From Aliishimia sp039978895 (GTDB taxonomy: Bacteria > Pseudomonadota > Alphaproteobacteria > Rhodobacterales > Rhodobacteraceae), in the NCBI GenBank assembly GCA_039978895.1, contig JBDWAL010000029.1:203671-267670 (forward strand): a stretch of DNA of 64,000 bases, given 5' to 3'. Both the position numbers and the translations under genes were made by a program. Below are positions 17,186 to 26,170 of this stretch, in pieces (positions within the stretch are counted from its first letter, which is position 1; every line of letters begins with the position of its first letter). The notes below the pieces were generated by a model. It was not told the DNA's origin, searched no databases, and was given only the letters and a program-made list of their open reading frames with translations.

Positions 17186-19099
17186 TCAGCCGCGTTTATC
17201 GCCGTCGAGATCCTCGAACTCGGCATCTACGATGTCGTCTTCCATTGGGCCTGCATCGGCGCCCGCTGGTTCTTCATCGCCTTCACCCTGCGTCGACTTG
17301 TAGATCGCCTCGCCGAGTTTCATTGCAGCTTCGGTTACGTTCTGAACGCCAGACCTGATCTTTTCGGCAGAGGAATCCTCTTTCTCCAGATCATCTTTGA
17401 GCGCAGCAATCGCAAGTTCGATCGCTTCAACAGTTGTTGGGTCGACCTTGTCAGCATGCTCTTCGACGGATTTCTCAGTCGAGTGGATCAAGCTTTCAGC
17501 TTGGTTGCGTGCTTCAACACTTTCGCGGCGTTCTTTATCCGCTTCTGCGTTTTCTTCAGCGTCTTGAACCATTTGATCGATATCAGCATCCGACAAACCA
17601 CCAGAGGCTTGGATCGTAATGTTGTGCTCTTTACCGGTACCCTTGTCCAAAGCGCCGACGGATACGATCCCGTTGGCGTCAATGTCGAAGGTCACTTCGA
17701 TCTGTGGCAAGCCGCGCGGCGCCGGTGGGATGTTCTCAAGGTTGAACGCCCCCAACATTTTGTTGTCCGTTGCCATCTCACGTTCACCTTGGAAGACCCG
17801 GATTGTTACAGCGTTTTGGTTGTCTTCAGCTGTGGAGAAAATCTGGGATTTCTTCGTTGGGATCGTCGTGTTGCGGTCGATCAGTCGGGTAAACACGCCA
17901 CCCAATGTTTCGATGCCAAGGGACAAAGGTGTAACGTCCAAAAGAACAACGTCTTTAACGTCGCCTTGCAGAACACCCGCTTGGATTGCAGCGCCCATGG
18001 CCACAACTTCGTCAGGGTTCACGCCTTTATGTGGCTCTTTGCCGAAGAACTTTGTGACTTCTTCCACAACGCGCGGCATGCGGGTCATCCCGCCAACCAG
18101 AACAACTTCATCGATGTCGTTCGCGGACAGGCCAGCATCTTTCAACGCAGCGGCACAAGGCTTCATGGACGCTTTGATCAGATCGCCAACAAGCTGCTCT
18201 AGCTTCGCACGGGTCAGTTTCATAACCATATGCAGTGGCTGACCAGTTGAACTCATGGAGATAAACGGTTGGTTGATCTCAGTCTGGGAGGCAGAAGACA
18301 GTTCGATCTTCGCTTTCTCAGCAGCTTCTTTCAAACGCTGCAAAGCCATCTTGTCTTGCGTGAGGTCGACAGAGTGTTCTTTTTTGAACTGCTCAGCGAG
18401 GTAGTTCACGATGCGCATATCAAAGTCTTCACCACCAAGGAATGTATCCCCGTTGGTGGATTTCACTTCAAACAGACCGTCATCAATTTCAAGGATCGTC
18501 ACATCGAATGTACCGCCGCCAAGGTCATAGACCGCGATAGTTTGCGTATTTTCTTTATCCAGACCATAGGCCAAGGCAGCCGCTGTCGGTTCGTTGATGA
18601 TACGCAGCACTTCAAGACCGGCGATCTTGCCTGCATCTTTGGTTGCCTGACGTTGCGCGTCGTTAAAATAGGCTGGAACCGTGATCACGGCTTGGGTGAC
18701 TTCTTCGCTAAGATAGCTCTCAGCGGTTTCCTTCATCTTGCCCAAGATAAACGCGGAGATTTGCGAGGGCGAATATTTTTCGCCTTTTGCTTCAACCCAT
18801 GCGTCGCCGTTGCCGCCATCTACGACTGCAAACGGAAGGTTCTTTTTGTCTTTTTCAAGAAATTCGTCGTTTGCCCGACGACCGATCAGACGCTTTACGC
18901 CAAAAACGGTGTTGTCTGGATTTGTTACAGCCTGCCGTTTTGCAGGTTGTCCGACCAAACGTTCGTCATCTGTAAACGCGACGATAGACGGTGTTGTGCG
19001 CGCGCCTTCGGCGTTTTCAATGACGCGTGGCTGCGAGCCATCCATGATTGCAACGCAGCTATTTGTAGTACCAAGGTCAATACCAATGACTTTTGCCAT
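17186..19099 (-). CDS. dnaK: Chaperone DnaK (Hsp70)
   Basis: DnaK is the cytoplasmic ATP-dependent Hsp70. The 637 residues begin with the ATPase signature G-I-D-L-G-T-T-N-S-C and contain V-Y-D-L-G-G-G-T-F-D-V and the V-L-V-G-G-M-T-R-M-P motif. The substrate-binding domain starts after D-V-T-P-L-S-L-G-I-E-T. The C-terminal lid ends in the acidic tail. The length is normal. It is the first gene of the dnaK-dnaJ operon. A promoter-like site lies at 19213-19241. Confidence 0.98.
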   Translation of the reverse strand: MAKVIGIDLGTTNSCVAIMDGSQPRVIENAEGARTTPSIVAFTDDERLVGQPAKRQAVTNPDNTVFGVKRLIGRRANDEFLEKDKKNLPFAVVDGGNGDAWVEAKGEKYSPSQISAFILGKMKETAESYLSEEVTQAVITVPAYFNDAQRQATKDAGKIAGLEVLRIINEPTAAALAYGLDKENTQTIAVYDLGGGTFDVTILEIDDGLFEVKSTNGDTFLGGEDFDMRIVNYLAEQFKKEHSVDLTQDKMALQRLKEAAEKAKIELSSASQTEINQPFISMSSTGQPLHMVMKLTRAKLEQLVGDLIKASMKPCAAALKDAGLSANDIDEVVLVGGMTRMPRVVEEVTKFFGKEPHKGVNPDEVVAMGAAIQAGVLQGDVKDVVLLDVTPLSLGIETLGGVFTRLIDRNTTIPTKKSQIFSTAEDNQNAVTIRVFQGEREMATDNKMLGAFNLENIPPAPRGLPQIEVTFDIDANGIVSVGALDKGTGKEHNITIQASGGLSDADIDQMVQDAEENAEADKERRESVEARNQAESLIHSTEKSVEEHADKVDPTTVEAIELAIAALKDDLEKEDSSAEKIRSGVQNVTEAAMKLGEAIYKSTQGEGDEEPAGADAGPMEDDIVDAEFEDLDGDKRG

Positions 19100-19212
19100 G
19101 TTTTCGATCCCTTTTCATAGTTAAGGCGATGTCGCGAGGCGCGGGCCCGTGTCGGCACCTTTGCCCCGGTGGGTGAGACGCCCCGATAAGAAGTGAGGCG
19201 CGGTTCGAAGGG

Positions 19213-19241
19213 TATATAGGGAGGGGAAGTGTGCCCTGCAA
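19213..19241 (-). promoter_or_regulatory. Candidate dnaK promoter
   Basis: On the minus strand TTGCAG (plus-strand 19236-19241) is followed after 17 bases by TATATA (19213-19218) within CCCTATATA. The C-rich stretch before the -10 is reminiscent of heat-shock sigma promoters, which would suit dnaK. No experimental data support the sigma assignment. Confidence 0.45.
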
Positions 19242-19310
19242 CACTCAGCTTGTATCTGATATCGGTAAATTTCGGACGAAATCCTTAGGAATTGGGAAAG
19301 GTGCCTCGAA

Positions 19311-19913
19311 ATGACGGTGTTAACGTTGCGTGGCTTCCAGCTTCACAAGGGCTATTTGTCACAAAAAGAGCAAGCGAATCTTGTAGATGATCTGCGTCAG
19401 GTCATCCGCGTGGCACCTTTGTTTTCGCCTCAAACCCCTTATGGCAAGCCTATGTCGGTACAAATGACCAGTGCGGGGCAGTTTGGATGGTATTCTGACA
19501 AAAGCGGCTACAGGTATGCAAATCAGCATCCAAACAAGACCGATTGGCCTGCGATCCCCGACTCCGTGCTTCGGATTTGGCAAAATCTCTCCAACGCATC
19601 ACGTGAGCCTGAGTGTTGTTTGATAAATTTCTATCAAGAGGGCGCCAAGATGGGCATGCACCAAGATCGAGATGAAGCCGACTTTCAGTGGCCTGTTGTT
19701 TCAGTTTCGTTAGGGGATTCGGCGCTGTTTCGTGTCGGGAACACTGAACGTGGTGGAAAAACCGAATCGGTCTGGCTGGAATCTGGGGATGTGATGGTCA
19801 TGGGTGGGGATGCGCGTTTGACCTATCATGGGGTGGATCGCATACGTTTTGGATCGTCGAACTTGTTGGCAAAAAGTGGGCGGATCAACTTAACAATCCG
19901 AGTCGTGACGTAG
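19311..19913 (+). CDS. alkB: DNA oxidative demethylase AlkB
   Basis: AlkB is an Fe(II)/2-oxoglutarate dioxygenase that removes methyl groups from 1-methyladenine and 3-methylcytosine. The 200 residues carry the iron ligands H117, D119 (M-H-Q-D-R-D) and H173 (T-Y-H-G-V-D). They also carry the 2-oxoglutarate-binding arginines in R-I-N-L-T-I-R near the C-terminus. The conserved N-F-Y-x-x-G-A-K-M-G motif precedes the first ligand. It is divergent from dnaK and appears to be monocistronic. Confidence 0.95.
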   Translation: MTVLTLRGFQLHKGYLSQKEQANLVDDLRQVIRVAPLFSPQTPYGKPMSVQMTSAGQFGWYSDKSGYRYANQHPNKTDWPAIPDSVLRIWQNLSNASREPECCLINFYQEGAKMGMHQDRDEADFQWPVVSVSLGDSALFRVGNTERGGKTESVWLESGDVMVMGGDARLTYHGVDRIRFGSSNLLAKSGRINLTIRVVT

Positions 19914-19993
19914 TTAACGTTTGATCTGATGGAATGACCTGCGGTCATGCGACATTACTATATGCACGACGACCGCTCAGGTGGTCACATCGA

Positions 19994-20818
19994 TTACCGT
20001 CGCGAGCTCCAAGAGATAGAGGCGTGGCGTCGCGTGTAAAACTCGCCCATCAATCCCAGCATTAATAAGATGACGCCGATCGTGAAGGAGTACTCCCAAG
20101 AGCTATACCGTGGATTATAGTTGATGAAGACGAAGCCGCGAGATTGATCGATAGCATGGAAAAGTGGGTTCCAATCGAACATAGCCAACATGAAACTTGG
20201 CAACGTGTTGGCCACAAACATTTTGCCAGATGCAATCATGTTGGCACGTGCATAAATAGTTTGGAAAATCTGCACAAAAGTCGGAAACCAAGGCTTCAAG
20301 GCCAATAAAACAAGACCCAAGGTCGCACCAGTAAACCACGCAATCATCAACATTCCAAAGGCGTGGAAAGGATCTTCTACTTCAAACGGTGTAAAAGCCA
20401 CGTGGTAAATGAACAGAATCATGAACAGCGACAAAAGCTGGATATAGAGCGCACCAAAGGCGGCAGCGAGGATCGAAATGATCGTATTCATCGGGGCATG
20501 CTGCATCATTGGACTTGCGGGCCCTTCCGAACCGACCACAGCGCCCATCGTCTTTGTGTGAGTCATATACAGGAAAATGCCGGACATAATGTAGAGTAAG
20601 AAATCGCCCCTGATCGCATTCCCGCGCAGTCCGAGCACCGAGAACATGATGTAAAAAGCCAACACGAAAATCACAACTTGCAGCATGTTGGTCGCAATCG
20701 CCAGAAACGCATTGTTGTGGGTTTTGCGAACCGAACGGACGATAGTGTGATAAATCAGCTCGCCCATTGATAGGGCGGCGCCAAATCCACTACGTGGTCG
20801 TCGGGCGGGTTGAAACAT
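19994..20818 (-). CDS. ABC-2 type polysaccharide export permease (KpsM-like)
   Basis: This integral membrane protein of about 274 residues has six or so hydrophobic segments, for example about residues 40-60, 70-85, 105-130, 137-160, 165-175 and 240-258. Its N-terminal layout resembles ABC-2 permeases that export capsule or O-antigen (KpsM/Wzm). The matching ATPase (KpsT/Wzt) is not in the window. The frame is open to 20854, but the ATG at 20818 gives the expected start M-F-Q-P-A-R-R and has a GAGG upstream. It lies divergent from cysQ-kdsB, and kdsB makes the CMP-KDO used in capsule linkers and LPS. Confidence 0.8.
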   Translation of the reverse strand: MFQPARRPRSGFGAALSMGELIYHTIVRSVRKTHNNAFLAIATNMLQVVIFVLAFYIMFSVLGLRGNAIRGDFLLYIMSGIFLYMTHTKTMGAVVGSEGPASPMMQHAPMNTIISILAAAFGALYIQLLSLFMILFIYHVAFTPFEVEDPFHAFGMLMIAWFTGATLGLVLLALKPWFPTFVQIFQTIYARANMIASGKMFVANTLPSFMLAMFDWNPLFHAIDQSRGFVFINYNPRYSSWEYSFTIGVILLMLGLMGEFYTRRHASISWSSRR

Positions 20819-20930
20819 TGTGCAAGTTGCCTCTGCTTTAAGTATGTATGTCACGGAATTCTTGCTGTTCCGTTAGGACCGCAGCATAAGGCAATCGAAA
20901 TACAGATCAATAAAGGCGGCATGCTTGAAC

Positions 20931-21728
20931 ATGGACTATGGTAAATTAGCAGACGTGATGCGGACTTTGGCCTTACAGGCAGGTGACGCGATCATGGATA
21001 TTTACGGCCAAGATGATTTTGAGGTTGAGTCGAAAGACGACGACAGTCCTGTGACGGCAGCCGACAAGGCAGCGGACGCGATCATCTCTGACGGACTTCG
21101 CGCTGCATTCCCAGATGTGATGCTTGTGACGGAAGAGCAATCTGACAGCCATTCGCAATCTGGTGATACGTTCCTGATCGTCGACCCATTGGACGGAACC
21201 AAAGAGTTCATTCATCGCCGTGGTGACTTCACGGTTAACATTGCTTTGGTTGAAAACGGGATTCCAACGCGGGGTGTTGTTTACGCGCCAGCAAAAAACC
21301 GGATGTTCCTAACATTGGCAGACGGTCAAACCGTAGAAGAAGACGGTCCGTTCGACAAATCGCAACTCGGCAACACAACAGCGCTGAACGTAGCGAGCAG
21401 CGACAACACAGCATTGATGGTCGTGGCGAGCAAATCCCACAGAGATCAAGCCACTGACGACTACATCAATAAGTATAATGTTAAGGACATGAAAAGCGCC
21501 GGATCGTCCTTGAAGTTCTGTTTGGTGGCAACAGGCGAAGCGGATTTGTATCCGCGCCTTGGCCGCACAATGGAATGGGACACCGCCGCGGGACACGCGG
21601 TTCTGACAGGCGCAGGTGGTAAGGTCGTTCAATTCGAAGGGTTAGAGCCACTTACATACGGTAAAGCGGACTTCGCCAACCCGTTCTTCATTGCTTACGC
21701 ACCCAGTGTTGATTTGAAACCAGCATGA
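20931..21728 (+). CDS. cysQ: 3'(2'),5'-bisphosphate nucleotidase CysQ
   Basis: CysQ hydrolyses adenosine 3',5'-bisphosphate (PAP), the by-product of PAPS use, to AMP. The 265 residues belong to the inositol monophosphatase superfamily. They show the two metal-binding signatures, V-T-E-E and D-P-L-D-G-T-K-E-F, plus the C-terminal W-D-T-A-A-G-H-A motif. The frame is open to a TTG at 20925, but the ATG at 20931 starts the normal N-terminus. The stop overlaps kdsB by four bases. The sulfotransferase at 27.9 kb would generate PAP, so a functional link is plausible. Confidence 0.92.
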   Translation: MDYGKLADVMRTLALQAGDAIMDIYGQDDFEVESKDDDSPVTAADKAADAIISDGLRAAFPDVMLVTEEQSDSHSQSGDTFLIVDPLDGTKEFIHRRGDFTVNIALVENGIPTRGVVYAPAKNRMFLTLADGQTVEEDGPFDKSQLGNTTALNVASSDNTALMVVASKSHRDQATDDYINKYNVKDMKSAGSSLKFCLVATGEADLYPRLGRTMEWDTAAGHAVLTGAGGKVVQFEGLEPLTYGKADFANPFFIAYAPSVDLKPA

Positions 21729-22525
21729 GCGTTCTGATCGCCATTCCCGCTCGTTATGCGTCTCAACGTTATCCGGGCAAACCACTTGTGGAATTGCGTG
21801 GAGCAGGCGGCGGCGCTCAGTCGTTGATTGAGCGCAGTTGGCGGGCGGCGATGGCGGTGACTGGCGTCGACAGAGTTGTTGTCGCTACCGATGATGAACG
21901 GATTAAGGTCGCAGCAGAAGCGTTTGGGGCAGAGGTCGTTATGACTTCGGAAAGCTGTGTGAACGGTACAGAGCGTTGCGCGGAAACGTTGCAAAAGCTT
22001 GGCGCGCAATTTGATATCGTCGTGAACCTGCAAGGCGATGCGCCGTTAACGCCCGCTTGGTTTGTTGAAGGCTTGGTTGAGGGATTGCGCAATGCACCGG
22101 ACGCCGAAGTCGCGACACCGGTTCTGAGGTGCGATGGCGCTGCCCTAAATGGGTTCTTGGCAGATCGAAAAGCGGGACGTGTCGGTGGCACCACCGCGGT
22201 TTTTGATCAAGCCGGGCATGCTATGTATTTCTCCAAAGAAGTCGTTCCGTTTACAAGTGAAACTTATGCTGATGAAGCGGATACGCCTGTGTTTCATCAT
22301 GTTGGTGTCTATGCATATCGTCCGGACGCATTGCTTTCCTACCCTGAATGGCCCGTTGGTCCACTAGAAACCCTCGAAGGGCTGGAACAGCTACGGTTCA
22401 TGGAAAATGGGCGCAAAGTTTTATGCGTTGAGGTTGAGGCACGAGGCCGTCAATTCTGGGAGCTGAACAATCCAGAAGACGTTCCAAAACTCGAGAAAAT
22501 GATGGTGGAAATGGGAGTCGAGTGA
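21725..22525 (+). CDS. kdsB: 3-deoxy-manno-octulosonate cytidylyltransferase KdsB
   Basis: KdsB activates KDO with CTP to CMP-KDO for lipid A-core or capsule synthesis. The protein has 266 residues, normal size. It has an N-terminal I-P-A-R-Y-A-S-Q-R-Y-P-G-K-P motif, V-V-A-T-D-D-E-R, N-L-Q-G-D-A-P and the C-terminal glycosyltransferase-A-like fold. The start overlaps the cysQ stop by four bases (ATGA), so the two are translationally coupled. kdsD, which supplies the KDO precursor, is at 32.5 kb. Confidence 0.93.
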   Translation: MSVLIAIPARYASQRYPGKPLVELRGAGGGAQSLIERSWRAAMAVTGVDRVVVATDDERIKVAAEAFGAEVVMTSESCVNGTERCAETLQKLGAQFDIVVNLQGDAPLTPAWFVEGLVEGLRNAPDAEVATPVLRCDGAALNGFLADRKAGRVGGTTAVFDQAGHAMYFSKEVVPFTSETYADEADTPVFHHVGVYAYRPDALLSYPEWPVGPLETLEGLEQLRFMENGRKVLCVEVEARGRQFWELNNPEDVPKLEKMMVEMGVE

Positions 22526-22956
22526 CAGCTAAGTGCGCCTAATGGTTGCTGATAAAGTTTGGCTTTTTCAGTAAGCTTCGCTAGGTCTTCATTTTTTAAG
22601 GTGTATGCGCGGCGGGGAAATTACGATAGTTATTAACCTGTTGCGACTAATAATTGTGCGTTACATTGAGTTTACAGAATTTTGAATGCGCTGCTTATGC
22701 CGGTAGTTGAGGGAACAACTTACTCGTCATGAACGCATACTCAACCATTGGGGGCTATACGGCTGACGAGATGCGGAGGCTGGGTAATTGAGAGAAGTGC
22801 ACACTTTTGCCTTGTTGTTGGCGCGCAAGCGCAACACTGCCTAATTCTAGCGCATTTTTACTTTATTTTTGACAAGCGTTACTTTTACACGCGTTGGATG
22901 TGTATACTGGAACGCAAATCCGCAGTATCAGCGGATTCTGACTAACGAGGGATACT
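22526..22956 (+). other. Intergenic region before galU, no gene recognised
   Basis: The 431 bases between kdsB and galU hold no convincing gene. Just after kdsB, CTGATAAAG and CTTTTTCAG can form a nine-base stem with one mismatch, but no T run follows directly. A TATACT at 22903-22908 is a good -10 for galU. A perfect TTGACA lies at 22869-22874 but is 28 bases away, too far for a standard promoter. A weak ribosome binding site (CGAGGGA) precedes galU. Confidence 0.5.
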
Positions 22957-23850
22957 ATGCGGAAAAAAGTTACCAAGGCGATCTTTCCTGTCGCAGGTTT
23001 GGGGACGCGCTTCTTGCCTGCGACCAAATCGGTACCCAAGGAAATCATGACGCTGGTCGACCGTCCGTTGATCCAATACGCCATCGACGAAGCGCGGGAA
23101 GCTGGCATCAAAGAGTTCATCTTTGTGACGTCTCGCGGTAAAGGTGCGTTGGAAGACTATTTCGATCATTCGCCAACTCTGGAGCAAGAGTTGCGCAAAA
23201 AAGGCAAAGACGATTTGCTCGAAGTGCTCAAGAATACCAATATGGACAGCGGCGCGATCGCCTATATTCGCCAGCACAAAGCGTTAGGTTTGGGTCACGC
23301 TGTCTGGTGCGCCCGTCGCTTGATTGCAAACGAACCATTCGCTGTAATCCTGCCGGATGATGTAATCGCTGCAGAAAAGCCATGCCTTCAACAAATGGTA
23401 GAAGCCTACGAAGAAACGGGCGGAAATATGGTTGCGGCCATGGAAGTACCTCAAGCGAAAACAAGTTCGTATGGCGTGTTGGACGTACGTGAAGACATGG
23501 GCTCGATGGTGTCAGTCAAAGGTCTGGTTGAAAAGCCACCCGCTGATTCCGCGCCATCCAACTTGGCGGTGATTGGGCGTTATATCTTATCGCCAAACGT
23601 GTTGAGTAATCTTAATAAATTGAAAACTGGCGCTGGTGGCGAAGTGCAGCTAACTGATGCAATCGCTTCTGAGATTGATCAAGGTAACAACGTCTACGGC
23701 TACCGTTTCCGTGGTCAGCGCTTTGACTGCGGTAGCAAATCAGGTTTCTTGCAAGCGACCGTTGCCTTCGGACTGGCACGTGATGATCTGAGAGAAGATC
23801 TTTTTGAATACCTTCAGGATGTTGTCAACGTTGGTCAAGCTGCCGAGTAA
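22957..23850 (+). CDS. galU: UTP-glucose-1-phosphate uridylyltransferase GalU
   Basis: GalU makes UDP-glucose, the precursor for many surface glycans. The 297 residues show the nucleotidyltransferase signature F-P-V-A-G-L-G-T-R-F-L-P-A-T-K and L-P-D-D-V. V-E-K-P and the C-terminal G-Y-R-F-x-G-x-R-F-D-C-G are also present. It is followed after 115 bases by the glycosyltransferase genes, which fits a supply role for sugar nucleotides. It acts in the cytoplasm. Confidence 0.96.
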   Translation: MRKKVTKAIFPVAGLGTRFLPATKSVPKEIMTLVDRPLIQYAIDEAREAGIKEFIFVTSRGKGALEDYFDHSPTLEQELRKKGKDDLLEVLKNTNMDSGAIAYIRQHKALGLGHAVWCARRLIANEPFAVILPDDVIAAEKPCLQQMVEAYEETGGNMVAAMEVPQAKTSSYGVLDVREDMGSMVSVKGLVEKPPADSAPSNLAVIGRYILSPNVLSNLNKLKTGAGGEVQLTDAIASEIDQGNNVYGYRFRGQRFDCGSKSGFLQATVAFGLARDDLREDLFEYLQDVVNVGQAAE

Positions 23851-23965
23851 ATCTTGGCCGCATGACTGCACTAATGGAACTCGCGTCGGATGTTTGGGCG
23901 CGGGTTGACAAGAGCACGTTCCTGTGAGGCCGAAGAGCCATCGTCACGAAGGAATTTGATCGACG

Positions 23966-24979
23966 ATGTATAGCGGCATAATTATGCGATACAGACGGCG
24001 CTGGATAAGGCGCAAACGGCTCTGGCAAGCATTTCGCAGTCGCCATCAACTGACCTTAACGCAAGACAACCGTGCAACCATTCCAACCGACGCTATTCTT
24101 GGCTTTACAACCCTACGCAATGAAATCATGCGGCTGCCGTTCTTTCTGGAGCACTACCGCAGGCTTGGGGTGGGACATTTCTTTATCGTCGACAATGGAA
24201 GCGATGATGGATCTGCCGAATATCTACGTGCTCAAAAAGATGTCAGCTTGTGGCACACGACCGCCAGTTATCGCGGGTCTCGCTTTGGTGTTGATTGGTT
24301 AAACTGGCTGAAAATGAAGCATGCGCATGGTCATTGGGTTGTTGTCGTAGATGCGGATGAGACCCTGATTTATCCGAAATGGGAAACGCGCGACCTAAAA
24401 CAACTCACAGACTGGCTGGATGACAAACAGCAACAGATGATGGGTGCGATGATGTTGGACATGTATCCGAAAGGGTCTCCGGATGCACAAAGTTATTCAT
24501 CCGGAGAAGACCCGTTTCAGGTGCTAAATTGGTTTGATGCGCATGGATATTGGGTCCAGCATCAGCACAAGCTGGATAACTTTTGGCTGCAGGGCGGTGT
24601 CCGCGCTAGATGTTTTTTTGCAGACGATCCCGCGCGCGCGCCAACGTTGAACAAAGTGCCCTTGGTGCGATGGAAACGTGGGTATGCATTTGTAAATTCA
24701 ACACATTCCGCGTTGCCGTCTCGGTTAAATCACACCGTACATTCCGGTGGGGTGGATCAGATTTCTGGCGTTTTGCTGCATTCGAAATTTCTGCCCGGAA
24801 CCGCAATGCGGGCGATTGAAGAAAAAGATAGGGATGAGCACTTTCAAGCCGGTACCCGCTATGGCGATTACTATGATAGTTTGGCCGACAGCCCGGATTT
24901 GTGGTGCCCTGAGTCGACCTGCTTCGAAGGTTGGCAGCAATTATGTGAGCTTGGCTTGATGTCACGTGGCGATTGGTAA
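23966..24979 (+). CDS. Glycosyltransferase family 2-like protein (first of a tandem pair)
   Basis: This 337-residue protein has an N-terminal basic stretch (R-Y-R-R-R-W-I-R-R-K-R) and then a domain of the Glyco_tranf_2_4 type. Landmarks are L-R-N-E-I-M-R-L-P-F-F-L-E-H-Y-R, F-I-V-D-N-G-S-D-D-G and the acidic V-V-D-A-D-E, which is the likely metal/nucleotide-sugar site. It is full-length related to the next gene, with the same motif order and C-terminal ending G-L-M-S-R/K-G-x-W. The donor and acceptor are unknown. It starts the glycan block between galU and the sulfotransferase. No signal peptide is evident, so it is cytoplasmic or membrane-associated. Confidence 0.8.
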   Translation: MYSGIIMRYRRRWIRRKRLWQAFRSRHQLTLTQDNRATIPTDAILGFTTLRNEIMRLPFFLEHYRRLGVGHFFIVDNGSDDGSAEYLRAQKDVSLWHTTASYRGSRFGVDWLNWLKMKHAHGHWVVVVDADETLIYPKWETRDLKQLTDWLDDKQQQMMGAMMLDMYPKGSPDAQSYSSGEDPFQVLNWFDAHGYWVQHQHKLDNFWLQGGVRARCFFADDPARAPTLNKVPLVRWKRGYAFVNSTHSALPSRLNHTVHSGGVDQISGVLLHSKFLPGTAMRAIEEKDRDEHFQAGTRYGDYYDSLADSPDLWCPESTCFEGWQQLCELGLMSRGDW

Positions 24980-25120
24980 CGATTTGGCAACATAATCTGC
25001 AAAACACCTATGATTTTGCACGTTCAAGTGACAAGCGAATATTAAGGATAAACGACTAAACGGATTGCTTGTAAGGTAACTGTACCGGCAACATCGGATT
25101 GATAAACACGTGCGAATTTC

Positions 25121-26170
25121 ATGGCACCCGACCTGCCTCAACTGGCGGTGGGGGTTCAAATGGGGGTTTTAGGCTCCTATCGTATGCGCCTAAAACGCAA
25201 GCGCTACCGCATTCGCGCAGTGCGCAAAAGACGTGAGCTGGACAATGTTGCGGACAGAACGTCAAAAATCAAACCTGACGATATCTTGCTCTTCTGCACG
25301 CTTCGCAATGAGCAGGTCCGCCTTCCCTATTTTCTTAGTTACTACCGCAAACTTGGGATCAATCACTTCCTGTTCGTCGACAATGATAGCGACGATGGAA
25401 CTCGAGAATTTTTGGCGGATCAATCCGATGTGTCAATTTGGACAACATCGGCCGGTTACGCCAAATCCAGATTTGGCATGGATTGGCTAACTTGGCTCCA
25501 TATGCGCCATGCTCATGGCCATTGGGCGCTTACTGTCGATCCTGATGAGTTTTTTGTTTACCCATTTTGCGATACACGCCCCTTGCGAGGGTTAACGGAT
25601 TGGCTGGAATCGTCTTCGATCAAGTCATTCGGCGCGATGCTTTTGGATATGTACCCAAAAGGGCGATTAAGTGACCAGCCTTACCAGCCCGGACAAGACC
25701 CGATGGAGATCGCCTGTTGGTTTGACAGTGGCAATTACACGATTTCGCGCAACAAACGCTTTGGTAACCTATGGATACAAGGCGGGCCAAGGGCGCGTGT
25801 GTTCTTTCCTGACACCCCGGCCGAAGCGCCGGCATTGAATAAAATTCCTTTGGTGAAGTGGGATAGAAAATACACTTATGTCAGCTCAACACATATGTTG
25901 CTGCCTCGTGGGTTAAACCTTGTTTATGATGAATGGGGCGGCGAAAAAGCCAGTGGCATCCTTCTGCATACAAAGTTCATCGATACATTTGGTGCGAAAG
26001 CACAGGAAGAACTCGCCCGCGGAGAGCATTATGCGTCTTCTGTTGAGTACAAAGCCTATGCAGAGAAGATGGCGAATGATCCCCAACTTTGGTGCAAGTG
26101 GTCCGAAAAGTACATAAATTGGCGCCAACTTGAGATTTTGGGCCTCATGTCCAAAGGAAACTGGGCATGA
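25121..26170 (+). CDS. Glycosyltransferase family 2-like protein (second of a tandem pair)
   Basis: The 349-residue protein is a clear paralog of the preceding gene and aligns along its whole length: L-R-N-E-Q-V-R-L-P-Y-F-L, F-V-D-N-D-S-D-D-G-T, V-D-P-D-E-F-F-V-Y-P and W-I-Q-G-G-P-R-A-R-V-F-F. The acidic motif is D-P-D-E here against D-A-D-E in its neighbour, so substrate choice may differ. The stop overlaps the start of the next gene by four bases. Tandem duplication followed by divergence is the simplest explanation. The start at 25121 is the first ATG; an internal ATG at 25160 would drop 13 residues and is also possible. Confidence 0.8.
   Translation: MAPDLPQLAVGVQMGVLGSYRMRLKRKRYRIRAVRKRRELDNVADRTSKIKPDDILLFCTLRNEQVRLPYFLSYYRKLGINHFLFVDNDSDDGTREFLADQSDVSIWTTSAGYAKSRFGMDWLTWLHMRHAHGHWALTVDPDEFFVYPFCDTRPLRGLTDWLESSSIKSFGAMLLDMYPKGRLSDQPYQPGQDPMEIACWFDSGNYTISRNKRFGNLWIQGGPRARVFFPDTPAEAPALNKIPLVKWDRKYTYVSSTHMLLPRGLNLVYDEWGGEKASGILLHTKFIDTFGAKAQEELARGEHYASSVEYKAYAEKMANDPQLWCKWSEKYINWRQLEILGLMSKGNWA

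Noticed and set aside
17162..18202. 346-codon plus-strand frame opposite dnaK
   Set aside because: Antisense of a highly conserved gene; its composition mirrors dnaK codon use and no family fits.
22729..22791. 20-codon frame starting M-N-A-Y-S-T-I-G-G upstream of galU, a possible leader peptide
   Set aside because: The possible ribosome binding site (GAGGGA) is about 15 bases away and no attenuator hairpin links it to galU.
22869..22908. TTGACA and TATACT as a galU promoter
   Set aside because: The two elements are 28 bases apart, far from the usual 17, so only the -10 is credible.
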